A stretch of 64,000 bases of DNA from Colwellia psychrerythraea (GTDB taxonomy: Bacteria > Pseudomonadota > Gammaproteobacteria > Enterobacterales > Alteromonadaceae). A model generated the notes under the pieces. The model had not been told where the DNA came from. It was given only the letters and a program-made list of their open reading frames with translations, and made no database searches. Each line of letters opens with the position of its first letter. The first letter of the stretch is position 1. The DNA lies in assembly GCF_000764225.1 (NCBI RefSeq), contig NZ_JQED01000045.1, positions 57,681-121,680 on the forward strand, read 5' to 3'. The position numbers were made by a program, and so were the translations under genes. Positions 55,073-63,889 of this stretch are shown here, piece by piece.

Positions 55073-55533
55073 TATTGTAATATATCTGAGACTATTGGAC
55101 AATAACTGCTGCAATTACTTTATGTATCGATTGGTCAAGGGAATAAGTTTTGTTCTAAGCTGCCTAGATATTCTCCATGCTATTTACAACAAAGTACTGA
55201 TTTATATGAGTGAAAAGCCAATTTAATTTCTATTTCATGGTGGGCGTTCATACTACAGATTCATTTAAATATTAGGCTGTTAGTGCTGCCAATAATGGCC
55301 TTGGCCGAGATGAGGGATATGGCAACATTAAGTTTGAAGATAAACAAAGTCATTATAAAAGACAGCTATCCAAAATTACGGAGTATATGCATTGAGGCTG
55401 TTGCTGTTATAGCCGTAAACCAATCACACAGACAAATTCACATTACGTATGTTACTAAACTATTTCAGTAACATACTACAAAGCGATATAGGCTAACGGG
55501 CTAAAAATATATTAATTATTAGTGTCACAGTTA
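55073..55533. other. Gene-free interval between the siderophore receptor and NAD(P)-binding genes
   Basis: This 460-base stretch contains no convincing gene. A 62-codon frame at 55283-55471 has no ribosome site or family likeness. I see no RNA gene or strong palindrome. Confidence 0.5.
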
Positions 55534-56175
55534 TCAATATGCAACCGTAAACCGCTTCCTTGTATGTTTAACAAACTCAGCTTCATCTAATACAGCAATA
55601 GCAAAATCTTCAAGTGAAATGTTAGACTGCCCTTGCTCATCCACTAACAATTCATCAGTTCCTATTCGAAATAATCCAGTACGTTCTCCTGGTGCTATGA
55701 CAGCTGGAGGACTTAAATAACTCCAATTGACTGACTCATTGTCTAAGCAAATATTGTGCTGTTCAAGACATGCTAAAGCAATATCCCGCCAAGCAGTAGG
55801 CACTAAGTCCGGATCATTGACCACTAATACACCATTACTGTTTGGCACAGTCAAACTAGCAGCCCCTCCTACTAATAATAACCGTACTTTAGTTTGTGCA
55901 AGCCCTAACAATAACGCTTTTGCTGTGTCGACAAGTTGACTCTCTAATCCTTGTGGCGGACGTGTTGCACTAATGACAATATCTTGGCCTTCACTCCACT
56001 TAACAATGTCATCGATATTATCAGCATGGCCATTAACGACCTTCACCGAGGCATCAAAATCATGAGGCTTTGTATTATCTCGTAATACCGCCGTTATTTC
56101 ATGACCTCTGAGTAAGGCCTCTGATATGACTCTTGTACCTACATTACCTCTTGCTCCAAAAATAGTAATTTTCAT
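55534..56175 (-). CDS. NAD(P)-binding Rossmann protein (NmrA/YwnB-like)
   Basis: The 213-aa protein is an atypical SDR of the COG2910/NmrA-like group. It starts with a Rossmann nucleotide loop KITIFGARGNVGTRV, then AVLRDN (NADP-binding), and DIVISATRPP. Such proteins are often reductases of quinones or flavins, or redox sensors, without a catalytic triad. I chose ATG 56175, as AAGGTG is well placed six bases upstream. A TTG at 56184 is unlikely. It is divergent from the arylamine N-acetyltransferase operon, and two copies of an inverted palindromic site lie between the genes. Confidence 0.85.
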   Translation of the reverse strand: MKITIFGARGNVGTRVISEALLRGHEITAVLRDNTKPHDFDASVKVVNGHADNIDDIVKWSEGQDIVISATRPPQGLESQLVDTAKALLLGLAQTKVRLLLVGGAASLTVPNSNGVLVVNDPDLVPTAWRDIALACLEQHNICLDNESVNWSYLSPPAVIAPGERTGLFRIGTDELLVDEQGQSNISLEDFAIAVLDEAEFVKHTRKRFTVAY

Positions 56176-56251
56176 TTGTAACACCTTTTATTTAGTTTAA
56201 CTTGTTATCGGTTTGATTGAGCCAGTCTACAAACAAGTTTTGCTAACAACA

Positions 56252-56265
56252 TTAACCTAGGTTTA
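56252..56265. promoter_or_regulatory. Palindromic site, copy 1
   Basis: TTAACCTAGGTTTA is an almost perfect palindrome (TTAACCTAGGTTAA with one change). The same sequence in reverse orientation is found at 56321-56334. It lies 77 bases upstream of the NAD(P)-binding gene's ATG. Confidence 0.75.
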
Positions 56266-56320
56266 TTCTCAAAATAATGTTGAACATTTTATAAGTACTC
56301 ATAACATAATAATTTTTCAC

Positions 56321-56334
56321 TAAACCTAGGTTAA
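56321..56334. promoter_or_regulatory. Palindromic site, copy 2 (inverted)
   Basis: TAAACCTAGGTTAA is the reverse complement of the site at 56252-56265. With one flanking base the two match over 15 bases. It lies 72 bases before the acetyltransferase ATG, so the two sites are placed nearly symmetrically in the divergent promoter region. Confidence 0.75.
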
Positions 56335-56405
56335 TTACCTGCGCACTTTTCTCAGTTACACTTCACTTATCAATTTAGATAAAGACATAATAAAGGAATG
56401 ACATC

Positions 56406-57221
56406 GTGACCAATAACCAAATAGCCCAATCCTATTTAGCCGACTTAGCTATTGACAACCGTTCGTTAGATATTACTTTTTTAAATGAATTACAAAGTAA
56501 GCATATTGCACAATACAGTTTTAATAATGTCGCGGTGCTCTTAGGACAAGAACTACCACTAGATATTGAATCACTCTTTAATAAAATTGTTGAAAAACGT
56601 CGAGGTGGATATTGTTTCGAGCATAACAAACTTGTATTCACCGTGTTATCTGAACTGGGTTTTGATGTGCGTTTATTGCTCTCTAAAGTTATTTATAATC
56701 AAGATATTGAAGTTGCTAGAACACATAGAGTGACACTACTTACCCTTGCCGGAGAAGACTACATTGTCGATGCTGGTTTTGGCCATTTAGGTGCTCGTTT
56801 TCCAGTAAAAATCACACTGGGTTTAATACAAGATCAAGGAGACGCCAAGTATCGTATCATCAAAAATGCTAAAGACGATTACTGTTATCAAGTAGTTAAA
56901 GATGGCGATTTCTTTACGCTGTACACCTTTGATTTACATCACTATACAGAATCAGATTGCTTATTAGGTCACTTCTACTCACATAAGCATCCAAATGCAG
57001 CATTTGTTAATAATTTAGTCATTTGTCGTAAGTTTTTTAATGATATTCAATCACTACGAAATAATGAATTTCATCATGTTAAAGAGGGTATTAGCCAGAC
57101 AACTAAGATAACGAGTTTTGAGCAATTACATCAATTATTAATCAAGGTTTATCAACTAGATTTTGATGTTGCTATATCAGAGTTCCTATTTCATAAGTTT
57201 GTTGCACCAAAAGCAGCATAA
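56406..57221 (+). CDS. Arylamine N-acetyltransferase
   Basis: The 271-aa enzyme moves an acetyl group from acetyl-CoA to an arylamine or similar amine. The catalytic triad is complete: Cys70 in RRGGYCFEHN, His107 in THRVTLL, and Asp122 in VDAGFGHLG, as in all NATs. Length is normal. It is the first gene of an apparent operon with an EamA-type exporter and a Crp-family regulator, with gaps of 17 and 37 bases. That context suggests detoxification and export of an amine compound, controlled by the regulator. The ribosome site AAAGGAA is clear. Confidence 0.95.
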   Translation: MTNNQIAQSYLADLAIDNRSLDITFLNELQSKHIAQYSFNNVAVLLGQELPLDIESLFNKIVEKRRGGYCFEHNKLVFTVLSELGFDVRLLLSKVIYNQDIEVARTHRVTLLTLAGEDYIVDAGFGHLGARFPVKITLGLIQDQGDAKYRIIKNAKDDYCYQVVKDGDFFTLYTFDLHHYTESDCLLGHFYSHKHPNAAFVNNLVICRKFFNDIQSLRNNEFHHVKEGISQTTKITSFEQLHQLLIKVYQLDFDVAISEFLFHKFVAPKAA

Positions 57222-57238
57222 TCAATGGTAAACAACTG

Positions 57239-58114
57239 ATGAAATCTACATTAATTGACAACTTTACTTTACTTATTTGGGTTAGCTTAATGGCCTCCTC
57301 ATTTGTTGTATCAGAACTATTAATCCCTTTTGCTAACCCGATTGCAACCACAGCATTAAGGTTCATGTTTGCGACAATACTAATGTTGCCTTTTATTGGG
57401 AAAATTTCCATTGAACAGTTGAGTTACAAAGTATTGTTTCACTATAGCGTCATCAGTTTATTGCTCGTCTTATTTTTTATCGGATTGTTTGAAGCACTTA
57501 AAACCACCAACGCACTGCGTACATCGGTAATCTACACCCTGCTACCTTTGATCAGTGTAATTATTACGTATAGTGCTTTAAAACTCATTACGCCAAACAA
57601 ACAAATTGCTGGTTTTATTATTGGCACACTTGGTGCCATATGGGTATTACTGGCTTTTACCCAAGAAAAAGTAATCTTTTCCGATTGGCGACTTGGCGAC
57701 AGTATCTTTTTAGCCGCTTGTTTCTGCTTAGCTTTGCACGTGATTTTAATCAAAAAGTGGGCAACGGATATATCACCCGTTTTGGGATCATTTTACATTA
57801 TGCTACTAGGCAGCATTATATTATTACCCTTTTTATTACTTTTCGGTGATATATACAATATTGCATGGCAACAAACTACTTTCTGGCAGACCTTGTTGTA
57901 CTTAACGGTATTTACCACCATTGCGACCTTTTATTTACAACAGCATCTACTAAAAACAGTAGGTCCTAATCGACTATTATCTTTCACCTATCTCATTCCA
58001 AGCCTTGTGGTGATCCCTCAGGCAACAACAAACCTCTCCCAATTGTACAGCGCTTTACCAGGAATAATGCTAACCTTGTTAGCACTTTACCTTATTTCTA
58101 AGAAACATCAGTAG
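57239..58114 (+). CDS. EamA/DMT-superfamily transporter
   Basis: The 291-aa inner-membrane protein has ten hydrophobic segments in two repeated halves (about 5-140 and 148-290), as in EamA drug/metabolite transporters. The start is LIWVSLMASSFVVSELLIPFANPIATTALRFMFATILMLPF and the second half contains GPNRLLSFTYLIPSLVVIPQA near the end. Substrate is not known; export of small organic molecules or amino acids is usual. It follows the acetyltransferase gene by 17 bases, suggesting export of an acetylated product or of the parent amine. Confidence 0.9.
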   Translation: MKSTLIDNFTLLIWVSLMASSFVVSELLIPFANPIATTALRFMFATILMLPFIGKISIEQLSYKVLFHYSVISLLLVLFFIGLFEALKTTNALRTSVIYTLLPLISVIITYSALKLITPNKQIAGFIIGTLGAIWVLLAFTQEKVIFSDWRLGDSIFLAACFCLALHVILIKKWATDISPVLGSFYIMLLGSIILLPFLLLFGDIYNIAWQQTTFWQTLLYLTVFTTIATFYLQQHLLKTVGPNRLLSFTYLIPSLVVIPQATTNLSQLYSALPGIMLTLLALYLISKKHQ

Positions 58115-58151
58115 TGCTCTTCGAAACTGAAAAAATGGATGCTAAAAATAA

Positions 58152-58742
58152 ATGAGTTTACAAATTCACATGGAAAATTTCATTCAATACTTTTCGGGTA
58201 ACGATCTAAATATTGATAAAGCGAATTTTGATAAGTTTGGTCTTAAGGCCAAACTTACACATTATCAAAAAGGTCAGAAGCTAATAACACAGGGAGAACC
58301 TGCACCAAAGTTATTTTTCCTAATTAAAGGAATTGTTCGATATATGAGTGTTTCTGCTGAAGGCAAAGAATTTACTCAATCCTTTGCTCATGCTCCTGGG
58401 ATTAGTGGTTCAACTCGGGCGATGACGAGAGATGTAAACGCTCTGTTTAGTATCGAAGCTTTAGATGATGTGATTTGTTTAGAATTTAATTGGAAAGTAT
58501 TTTATGAACAAATGCAATTACAACCCGGCTTTATGGCTGCGTATAACCGATTACTGGAAAATATGTTTATTAAAAAAGAAGAACGTGAATATGCTTTTGT
58601 TCAACATAGCGCTGAACAACGCTATTTAACCTTTCTCGATAAAAACCCTGAACTAGGTAACAAAATTCCACTGAAAATGATCGCTTCACACATAGGTATT
58701 ACTCCAATAGCACTAAGTCGTATTCGAAATAAACTTAAATAG
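58152..58742 (+). CDS. Crp/Fnr-family transcriptional regulator
   Basis: The 196-aa protein has a cyclic-nucleotide-binding beta-roll (about 15-130; LTHYQKGQKLITQGEPAPKLFFLIKGIVRY) and a C-terminal helix-turn-helix (about 150-196; LKMIASHIGITPIALSRIRNKLK). The second motif of a cAMP site (RxxE...R.x(S/T)) is not evident, so it probably responds to another signal. It is cotranscribed with the acetyltransferase and exporter genes, and is the natural candidate for binding the two inverted sites at 56252-56265 and 56321-56334. Confidence 0.88.
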   Translation: MSLQIHMENFIQYFSGNDLNIDKANFDKFGLKAKLTHYQKGQKLITQGEPAPKLFFLIKGIVRYMSVSAEGKEFTQSFAHAPGISGSTRAMTRDVNALFSIEALDDVICLEFNWKVFYEQMQLQPGFMAAYNRLLENMFIKKEEREYAFVQHSAEQRYLTFLDKNPELGNKIPLKMIASHIGITPIALSRIRNKLK

Positions 58743-58853
58743 CTGGCTGTGTTTATTATCCTCAAAAAAGATTGACGATATATTAATTTTCTAAATCGTG
58801 AGTTTACCCATACCCCCGATCAATATTTAGTATATCTCCTTTTCAAAGCTATT

Positions 58854-59243
58854 TTATATTGTTGCCAGCCATTTTTTGGCTTCAGACATTGATGACCTAT
58901 AAGTGTGTTTTACTTGTGCTCGCTCATAACAACGGCTCATTTGCATTTTTATTAAAGATTCCCCTTCAACATCGATCAAAACTATCACACAGGCGATTAG
59001 TCCTCTTGATTTTCTATTTATCAGGGTGTTAGTTAGTACTTTTTCTGCTTCAGGGGTAAATAAGCTTAATTGATGCAGTGTGATGACTTGATTCCACTGA
59101 GATACTTCTAGTATTTGGATACAGCTCTCTAAGGCCTTTTCATATTGCAATATCAACTCTTCATTAAATGGCCCTGTTGCATCGACAAGCAATAACTTGC
59201 CTTCAATTTTGACCTCAAACACACCATGTTCCATGAAAATCAT
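58854..59243 (-). CDS. STAS/SpoIIAA-like protein
   Basis: The 129-aa protein is soluble and resembles the SpoIIAA-like fold: a strand pair (VFEVKIEGKLLLVDATGPFN), a helix (ELILQYEKALESCIQIL), a strand (WNQVITLHQLSLF), then helices and the strand LIACVIVLIDV, ending in MSEAKKWLATI. The same style is seen in the protein at 13925-14284, though not close in sequence. No partner kinase or phosphatase gene is near. It is convergent with the Crp-family gene. Function is unknown. Confidence 0.6.
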   Translation of the reverse strand: MIFMEHGVFEVKIEGKLLLVDATGPFNEELILQYEKALESCIQILEVSQWNQVITLHQLSLFTPEAEKVLTNTLINRKSRGLIACVIVLIDVEGESLIKMQMSRCYERAQVKHTYRSSMSEAKKWLATI

Positions 59244-59408
59244 TAAATAACCTATTATTTGATCTAGTATGCTCTGAATAATTTGAGTTTATCCGGGCCG
59301 CTAATGTCTTGTGTTGCCGTGATAGTATTAAAAGTACAAAGACATCTTTTTATAATTACCGCTTTTACCTATAGTTCAAAACGTTAAAGTATTCTTTATC
59401 TGTAACGA

Positions 59409-60875
59409 TTAGACTTTGAATTGGCTTGTTAGTATTTGTAAATTATTTACATTGTCGTCTAATTCATTGGCCTTCACTTTTATTTGATTGATAAGCCCAT
59501 TGCTTTCTTGCCCGCTACTGACAATGCCATTGATATTAACATCTAAAGAGGACGTCACGTTACTTTGTTCTTGCACACTAGTTGAAATTTGTAATGACGT
59601 ATCACTGATGTCATCACTTGCAGTAATTATTTTTGTAATGTAATCCACCGAATGTAGCATCATTTCTGTTGTTTCTTCTCCTTTGGTTTTACTGTTTTGT
59701 ACAACCACTACCGCTGAACTCGTTCCTTGTTGTAATTCAGCAATCATTTGACTGATTTCTTCAGTGCTTTGTTGAGTACGGCTAGCTAAAGCTCTCACTT
59801 CATCTGCAACGACAGCAAAACCACGTCCTTGCTCTCCTGCTCGAGCAGCTTCAATGGCGGCATTTAGCGCTAACAAATTAGTTTGCTCTGCAATAGCTTT
59901 AATGACATCGATAACACTAACCATTTGATCAACCGTTGTGGCTAGCACACTTATTACATCACTGGCATTATCTAAATCAGAAGAGAGTTCATTCACTGAA
60001 GACATTGATTTATTAACAACTAGTCCAACTTCATTCGCTTGCTCTTTAGCGTCAAAGGCTGACTGTGATGATTGCTGAGAGGTTAACGAGATATCTTTGG
60101 TACTCGCCGCCATTTCAGTAATAGCTGTCGCTAACATGTCTATTTCAACATATTGCTTTTCAAATAATGCATTCGCCTCATTAACATCTGACTTTACGGC
60201 ACTTGATGTATCACTGATGACTTGTGCAGTGCTGATAATGGTATTAATCATTGCTTGTGTTTTATCAAAAAATTGATTGATTTGTCCGGCTAGCTCACCC
60301 ATTTCATCTTGAGTAGTAATGTCTACCCTTTTAGTTAAATCACCATCACCATGTGCAATATCGGTCACCGCAAGTATCACTTTTTTTAACGGGTTAGTGA
60401 CAATGACACGGGCAAGGATGAACAAGATTAATATCAACAGAACATCAACTAACACCACACCGATGATGATTTGTACTAATGCAGCATTAATTTTTGTATT
60501 GAGCGCTTGTTGATCAATACTAATCACAATATCTCCCACAGTAGTTTTTTCATCATATTCATCATGAACCAAAGCTTGCTTTATCTCTGCTCCCTTTATG
60601 CCTTGATTATGTTTGCTATATTTAACTTCACCATCTACAGTTTTTATTTCAATACCGTAAACATAAGGGGTTTCTAATTCAGACGAAGCAATTTTGACTA
60701 TTTGATCAGATAAATCCATCCATATAGCCGCAGGCAAGTTCAGTTTTAACCTTTCTGACACTAAAGTAATACTACTATGTGCTTCAACTAATAAAGAAGA
60801 CTTAACCATTTTATAGTCATAAGCTCCCTTTGCAATTAGCACAATACTGACCAGAATAGTCGACATTACTATCAA
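59409..60875 (-). CDS. Methyl-accepting chemotaxis protein
   Basis: This chemoreceptor has an N-terminal membrane helix, a small periplasmic part (about 22-130), a second helix (about 130-155), a HAMP domain (about 158-210) and a long signalling hairpin with the conserved NAAIEAARAGEQGRGFAVVADEVRALASR tip (split here as NAAIEAARAGEQ and GRGFAVVADEVR). It would signal through CheA/CheW. The listed start is TTG at 60875. The frame stays open upstream to 60914 and would encode NLSIKFRL, the usual start of such receptors, so translation may begin at a non-canonical codon after GGAG (60921-60924 region). The periplasmic sensor is too small to assign a ligand. Confidence 0.9.
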   Translation of the reverse strand: MIVMSTILVSIVLIAKGAYDYKMVKSSLLVEAHSSITLVSERLKLNLPAAIWMDLSDQIVKIASSELETPYVYGIEIKTVDGEVKYSKHNQGIKGAEIKQALVHDEYDEKTTVGDIVISIDQQALNTKINAALVQIIIGVVLVDVLLILILFILARVIVTNPLKKVILAVTDIAHGDGDLTKRVDITTQDEMGELAGQINQFFDKTQAMINTIISTAQVISDTSSAVKSDVNEANALFEKQYVEIDMLATAITEMAASTKDISLTSQQSSQSAFDAKEQANEVGLVVNKSMSSVNELSSDLDNASDVISVLATTVDQMVSVIDVIKAIAEQTNLLALNAAIEAARAGEQGRGFAVVADEVRALASRTQQSTEEISQMIAELQQGTSSAVVVVQNSKTKGEETTEMMLHSVDYITKIITASDDISDTSLQISTSVQEQSNVTSSLDVNINGIVSSGQESNGLINQIKVKANELDDNVNNLQILTSQFKV

Positions 60876-60917
60876 GCGAAATTTAATACTTAAGTTAGAA
60901 AAGATCTTGATAAGTTA

Positions 60918-61266
60918 TTACTCCAAAGCTAAGTTTATGACGATATTATTAAGAGCGTAGATAAATTTATCGTCATTGTTTGATTACCTAAATACGAATA
61001 ACTCAGCCTTAACCAATAGCTTGGTTATAGAGATTCAACAGTCAAACAGGTATTTATAAGTATTATGATTGTCTGACAAATATCACTAATAAAGTCACGA
61101 CTAACAATCGATAATTAGTCTTACTCCAAAAGAATTAATCCATAAGAATTAGGCCTTTAGTGCTAGTGGTTCTGGTAAAGAGTGTTAAGGAGAGCTTGTT
61201 GGGATAAAGGGATATGAATGTTAACCGTTTTGGATACAAGGTTTGTTATATGCGAAAAGTGATAGT
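60918..61266. other. Gene-free interval upstream of the chemoreceptor gene
   Basis: This stretch contains the promoter of the chemoreceptor gene. A GACGATAA motif on the - strand (60974-60967) resembles a sigma-28 -10 element, but the -35 part is poor. No coding frame, RNA gene or strong hairpin is visible. Confidence 0.4.
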
Positions 61267-61827
61267 CTAAGTCCATTTTTTTTCTGGTGGTTGATATGCT
61301 TCAATACGGTAAAGCAGTTCTTTGGGGTTGTCAGCTAAAATTAACATTTCAGCATATTTGGCATGTAAAAAACCTGACGTTGTCATATTTGTAATCATTG
61401 CCAGTAAATGCTGATAAAAACCATTTGAGTTATAAAGCGCACATGGTTTTGAGTGGTGGCCTAATTGCGCCCAAGTCCATGCTTCAAAAATCTCTTCTAA
61501 GGTTCCTGCACCGCCAGGTAATGCAACAAAAGCATCAGCCATCGAAGCCATTTTGGCTTTTCTCTCGTGCATATCTGTCACAACAAACAACTCTGTTAAA
61601 TCAGTATGTGCAATTTCTTTTTCTTGCAAGTATTCAGGGATCACTCCGTAGACCTTACCGCCATTTGCTAACACAGCATTTGCAATTGTCCCCATCAATC
61701 CAACCTTACCGCCACCGTAAACGAGATCAATATCGTTAATTGCAAAGAACTCACCTAACTTTTCAGCTTCATTAACATAAATAGAATCATTTCCTGTACT
61801 AGAACCACAAAACACCGCTATTTTCAT
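61267..61827 (-). CDS. LOG-family protein (TIGR00730), nucleoside 5'-monophosphate phosphoribohydrolase type
   Basis: The 186-aa Rossmann-like protein has the LOG signature PGGAGTLEE (residues 104-112) and the N-terminal IAVFCGSS and YGGGKVGLMG loops. LOG enzymes cleave the ribose-phosphate from cytokinin or other nucleoside monophosphates; bacterial members often hydrolyse AMP-like nucleotides in purine turnover. I chose ATG 61827 because AAGGAGATA precedes it at a good distance and the fold begins there. A longer frame from 61911 would add 28 unrelated residues. The gene is monocistronic. Confidence 0.93.
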   Translation of the reverse strand: MKIAVFCGSSTGNDSIYVNEAEKLGEFFAINDIDLVYGGGKVGLMGTIANAVLANGGKVYGVIPEYLQEKEIAHTDLTELFVVTDMHERKAKMASMADAFVALPGGAGTLEEIFEAWTWAQLGHHSKPCALYNSNGFYQHLLAMITNMTTSGFLHAKYAEMLILADNPKELLYRIEAYQPPEKKWT

Positions 61828-62163
61828 ATTGATTATCTCCTTGATTGATTTATAACGAGCATATAATGTCGCGATAAGCCGTCTAGTATAATGAATTAAC
61901 TCCTGTATCAAAACTAAGCCATTGTTTTAATTTTGTAAAAAACCATGAGTGCGATATGCATCAATTCCTGTACCACAAGCTATCAGCGCAGATACGTCAG
62001 CATTAATACCCATTAACCCGCAACAAATCACTCTCAAACGCCGTTTTCAATAGTACACTTTGTTTTTAATCGACTATTTTTGATCCATTCTTGTTTAATC
62101 ACTGTTTGTTTCACATAATATGAAATGTATTGTCTTGACTCGTTATAAGGATATTATAAATTT
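61828..62163. other. Divergent interval between LOG and diguanylate cyclase genes
   Basis: This 336-base AT-rich stretch must hold both promoters. I see no gene, strong palindrome or RNA feature in it. Confidence 0.45.
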
Positions 62164-63876
62164 ATGCATGACTTTCAACTATGTATAGGTATCCCAAAAT
62201 ACGTTAATACATTCAAAGCATTTTATGGTTTTTTGACCCTTTTCTTGTTTTCTATGCTCGTTAATACTATAAGTGCACAACCTTACGTGGCTTTGAATCA
62301 TGATAATATTCAATTAAATGAGCATAACCTCTGGCGCCAAACTCAGCCTCTCGATGCTAGCCCTAGTTTTATAACCTTAAGTCAATCATATCTACAGTCT
62401 AAAAAGGTCACCTCAACTTTCGGCGGAAGTGGTGCTTACGTCACTAAGGTTAAATTGACCAATACAAAAGAGCAAAGATCCACTTGGTTTGTCAATATAC
62501 ATGCTGTTTATCTTGATGTAGGAACGGCTTATTGGCAATCTGACCATGGGGAACTAGTTACTTTAGAAAGTTTTGGTCAAATGGCTAGTAAAAGCCCTAA
62601 ACTAGCGCATTCACAATCATTCTCACTACCTTTACAGTCTCAAGAAAGTGGTACGCTTTGGATTTATATTCAAGCAAAAATATTTGCAACGCCTGTTAAC
62701 ATTGAATTTGACAATAAAGCCAAGTTCTATGATAAACAGTTTCTAATAAATAGCATCACTTCGATTTCAATCACAGTAATGATGACGCTTGCCATAATTG
62801 CCTTATTTATCTATCTCAGAACCCAATACTTAGTTACCTTGGCTTGTACTGGTTATATTGGTATACAAGGTTTAGGTTGGTTTACTGCTTCAGGAAGTGC
62901 TGGGAATTTTTTGACAATATCAGCATTTAATCCTGTTTATAGTGGTATTCTTATCTTTCCCTTTGCTATTGTTTTTGCGTGCCAATTCACGAAATTGTTA
63001 TTTAACTGTCAGTCAGAACATCCTAAGTTAGCTAAAACATTTAACTTGTTGTCAATAGTTTGTTTGAGTTTAGGCATTGTTATGCCTTTTATCTCTTTTA
63101 CGCAAAGCTTCATAATATCGCATGTTATTGCCAGCTTATGGATCCCTCTCTGTCTTGGTACTGGCATACTTATGCTAACTAAAAATGATTTTAGGGCTAA
63201 GTATTATTTAATTGGCAATCTTGTATATGGATTATCTTTAGCTAGCTATATCTTATCCCATCTCTATAAAATTGATTGGGATTTTCCACTCGAAATGATT
63301 GTACTAATTGCCTTAACTATTGATTGCCTGTGCATCTTGCTTTCACTTTCAGAATGGCTACAAATTCAACAAAAAGAGTTTCATCGTAGTTATGCTATTT
63401 CTCGTATTGATCCATTAACACAAATAGGTAATCGTTTTGCGCAAAATGAAAAAATGGCGAGTATACAGGGTCACTATTGCATCACTTTCATTGATCTTGA
63501 TGGTTTTAAAAAGATTAATGATAAGCTCGGCCATGCTGCAGGCGACAAAGTACTGATTGCCACGGCCGATATCATGCAAAAAAAATTATCTGGTATTGGC
63601 TCTATCTTTCGCTGTGGTGGTGATGAATTTATTTGGGTAGTAGAGATTGACAAGGCACAACTAGTCGAAGCGATAATCACACAATTGTCAGATCTACTAT
63701 TTCAAACAGAAAAAGATCTGCAGCAACAGGGATGGAATGATACTGGTCTTAGCTTTGGTATTGCCACCAGCTTTGAAACATCAAATCAATCTGAGTGTTT
63801 ATCATTAGCTGACCAGCGTATGTATAAATACAAACAAGATAAGAAAGCTGTAAAAGAACTTGCTGCTTGTAGTTAG
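62164..63876 (+). CDS. 7TMR-DISM diguanylate cyclase
   Basis: The 570-aa protein has an N-terminal signal region (about 20-39), a periplasmic 7TMR-DISMED2-like beta-sandwich (about 45-185), seven membrane helices (about 193-395) and a C-terminal GGDEF domain (about 405-565). The active site is intact, GGDEF at residues 485-489 after FRC, so it should make cyclic di-GMP. The RxxD inhibitory site five residues before it is replaced by SGIG, so no product inhibition is expected. The periplasmic domain suggests control by an external carbohydrate or similar ligand. It is monocistronic. Confidence 0.93.
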   Translation: MHDFQLCIGIPKYVNTFKAFYGFLTLFLFSMLVNTISAQPYVALNHDNIQLNEHNLWRQTQPLDASPSFITLSQSYLQSKKVTSTFGGSGAYVTKVKLTNTKEQRSTWFVNIHAVYLDVGTAYWQSDHGELVTLESFGQMASKSPKLAHSQSFSLPLQSQESGTLWIYIQAKIFATPVNIEFDNKAKFYDKQFLINSITSISITVMMTLAIIALFIYLRTQYLVTLACTGYIGIQGLGWFTASGSAGNFLTISAFNPVYSGILIFPFAIVFACQFTKLLFNCQSEHPKLAKTFNLLSIVCLSLGIVMPFISFTQSFIISHVIASLWIPLCLGTGILMLTKNDFRAKYYLIGNLVYGLSLASYILSHLYKIDWDFPLEMIVLIALTIDCLCILLSLSEWLQIQQKEFHRSYAISRIDPLTQIGNRFAQNEKMASIQGHYCITFIDLDGFKKINDKLGHAAGDKVLIATADIMQKKLSGIGSIFRCGGDEFIWVVEIDKAQLVEAIITQLSDLLFQTEKDLQQQGWNDTGLSFGIATSFETSNQSECLSLADQRMYKYKQDKKAVKELAACS

Positions 63877-63889
63877 CAAGATAACTAGG

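Noticed and set aside
55283..55471. A 62-codon + strand frame in the gap after the siderophore receptor
   Set aside because: No ribosome site, no motif and an unlikely composition.
60960..60990. Sigma-28 flagellar promoter before the chemoreceptor gene
   Set aside because: GACGATAA fits the -10 part but no convincing TAAA -35 element is found at the right distance.
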